Source: Parasedimentitalea denitrificans (GTDB taxonomy: Bacteria; Pseudomonadota; Alphaproteobacteria; Rhodobacterales; Rhodobacteraceae). From it: a DNA stretch of 32,408 bases. A program made the position numbers and the translations under genes. Within the stretch, counting starts at the first letter, position 1. Each line of letters starts with the position of its first letter. Below the pieces are notes generated by a model. The model saw nothing but the letters and a program-made list of their open reading frames with translations. It ran no database searches and had not been told where the DNA came from. The stretch lies in assembly GCF_011813015.1 (NCBI RefSeq), contig NZ_QHLQ01000029.1, positions 1 through 32,408 of the forward strand, written 5' to 3'. Shown here one piece after another: positions 31,737-32,408 of the stretch.

Positions 31737-31873
31737 TGGAGCGGGCGACGGGAATCGAACCCGTGTCATCAGCTTGGAAGTCTAGTGCTCAAAACTGGAA
31801 TTACGCTATAACTTCAACAAGATATCGGAAGTGGTGATCTGTTTTTGCAGGCAATATGTCGGAAGCGGTTTTT
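31737..31873 (-). repeat. 137-bp tandem unit ending in a tRNA-Gly 3' half, proximal copy
   Basis: Directly downstream of the complete tRNA-Gly. From CTTCCAA to CCA it is identical to that tRNA (GCTGATGAC, T arm ACGGG/CCCGT, CGCCCGC, T, CCA). Before the anticodon loop it carries CACTAGA, shared with the distal unit, in place of the tRNA arm CTCAGC. It is a hybrid junction, not a functional tRNA. Confidence 0.87.
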
Positions 31874-31947
31874 TGGAGCGGGCGACGGGAATCGAACCCG
31901 TGTCATCAGCTTGGAAGGCTGAGGTCTTACCATTACACAACGCCCGC
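31874..31947 (-). tRNA. tRNA-Gly (anticodon TCC)
   Basis: A complete 74-nt cloverleaf: acceptor GCGGGCG / CGCCCGC, D arm, anticodon arm CTCAGC-CTTCCAA-GCTGA with TCC, T arm ACGGG-TTCGATT-CCCGT, discriminator T and encoded CCA. Two 137-bp units with 3' halves of the same tRNA follow at exact 137-bp spacing. Confidence 0.96.
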
Positions 31948-32397
31948 TCTACATTTTCAGGATCTATTTCATTGACTTTAGGAGGTCAAGAGGACTTTCA
32001 CGGCAAAATGATTGCAGTGTCGAACGACTGCGAAAGCATGGCATCCGTCGGGTATTGTGCAAGCGCCTGAATATCAATGTTTGGCGTGGCTAGTAAGTTG
32101 CACCATGTCATTCGCTGAGATCGATGAACTACCTTCCCACAATTTCAATTGCTGACACTCAAACTGCAGAATTGAAATTTAGCCCCCCCAATCCTCCCAT
32201 TCATGCTGCGGTGCCAAGCCCTCAATATTGACGCGCTAGAAGTTGCAGCAGGGCCTCCAGCTATCGAGCTACTTGGGATACATTCGTCCTAGCACCGTTC
32301 CTTTACATACCGTGTCTGACGTTAGCACCTGTGGGACAGAATTGAGGATTTGAACAACGGAGGATTTCTGGGTCATCGTAACTGTTAAGGAGTGAAG
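31948..32397. other. Intergenic region upstream of tRNA-Gly and the last gene
   Basis: 450 bp without a supported gene. It contains a perfect 10-bp inverted repeat AATTTCAATT (32141-32150) and AATTGAAATT (32170-32179) with a 19-bp spacer, followed by a run of seven C at 32183-32189. The promoter of the gene starting at 32398 should lie near the end of this stretch. A plus-strand frame at 31831-32070 is the well-known spurious frame across a tRNA. Confidence 0.5.
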
Positions 32398-32408
32398 ATG
32401 AACAAGAA
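32398..32408 (+). CDS. Start of a gene truncated by the window end
   Basis: ATGAACAAGAA is preceded by TAAGGAGTGAAG, an excellent Shine-Dalgarno at 6 nt. Only three full codons (Met-Asn-Lys) are visible, so nothing can be said about the product. Confidence 0.5.

Noticed and set aside
31600..31947. CRISPR array
   Set aside because: The spacing is regular, but the repeat is a tRNA 3' half plus about 90 bp of shared sequence. There are no unique spacers and no cas genes.
31831..32070. 79-residue plus-strand frame reading through the tRNA-Gly region
   Set aside because: Its middle is simply the antisense of the tRNA ('RATGIEPVSSAWKAE'), a well-known artefact of annotation.

Overview
The window reads as chromosome or large-plasmid sequence from a marine alphaproteobacterium of the Rhodobacterales (Roseobacter group). 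This is an inference from the gene families: a tmpA/tmpB phosphonate pair, Rhodobacterales-style hypothetical proteins, a VPLPA-type C-terminal sorting signal, a roseobacter-type GC-rich hairpin after genes, and a tRNA-His-derived fragment with discriminator A, as alphaproteobacterial tRNA-His has. I ran no searches.

Layout. (1) 1-6.6 kb: an intact IS3-family insertion sequence (184-1503, imperfect 27-bp ends, 3-bp target duplication). It is followed by minus-strand accessory genes: two related cassettes of small proteins (1525-2451 and 5846-6510) that flank a PLP racemase/DUF1611 pair and a secreted protein of six Cys-containing repeats. (2) 6.8-9.7 kb: small hypothetical genes around a Crp/Fnr-type regulator. 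(3) 9.65-11.2 kb: two directly repeated ~140-bp blocks, each a hairpin plus the 3' part of a tRNA-His-like gene. They bracket a TTG-started VPLPA-CTERM protein gene, and direct repeats resembling recombinase arm sites lie beside them. (4) 11.4-19.0 kb: a ten-gene thiamine operon on the minus strand behind a TPP riboswitch, in transcription order thiD-thiO-thiS-thiG-thiE-thiF(rhodanese)-thiY-tenA-thiZ-thiX. Most neighbours overlap by 4 nt. thiC is absent from the operon, so the pyrimidine half appears to come from uptake and salvage. (5) 19.1-21.9 kb: malonyl-CoA synthetase and malonyl-CoA decarboxylase. (6) 22.2-28.7 kb: ordinary metabolic genes (alkaline-phosphatase-superfamily hydrolase, HSL-type esterase, acyl-CoA synthetase, small lipoprotein, ABC exporter), several with clear terminators. 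(7) 28.8-31.5 kb: a LysR regulator divergent from tmpA and tmpB, predicted to convert 2-trimethylaminoethylphosphonate to glycine betaine and phosphate. (8) 31.6-31.95 kb: a complete tRNA-Gly(TCC) with two 137-bp tandem units downstream, each ending in a 3' half of the same tRNA. The last bases hold the start of another gene.

The most unusual signal is at the two tRNA-derived loci. In both, sequence identity to the tRNA begins at the anticodon loop. At tRNA-Gly the three copies look like a bacterial site, a hybrid site and a phage-type site for a tyrosine recombinase that crosses over in the anticodon loop. No integrase gene is present, so these look like scars or very small cassettes. The thiamine operon and the tmp cluster fit a nutrient-scavenging marine lifestyle: imported pyrimidine precursors, a phosphonate used as a phosphorus and betaine source, and malonate activation.
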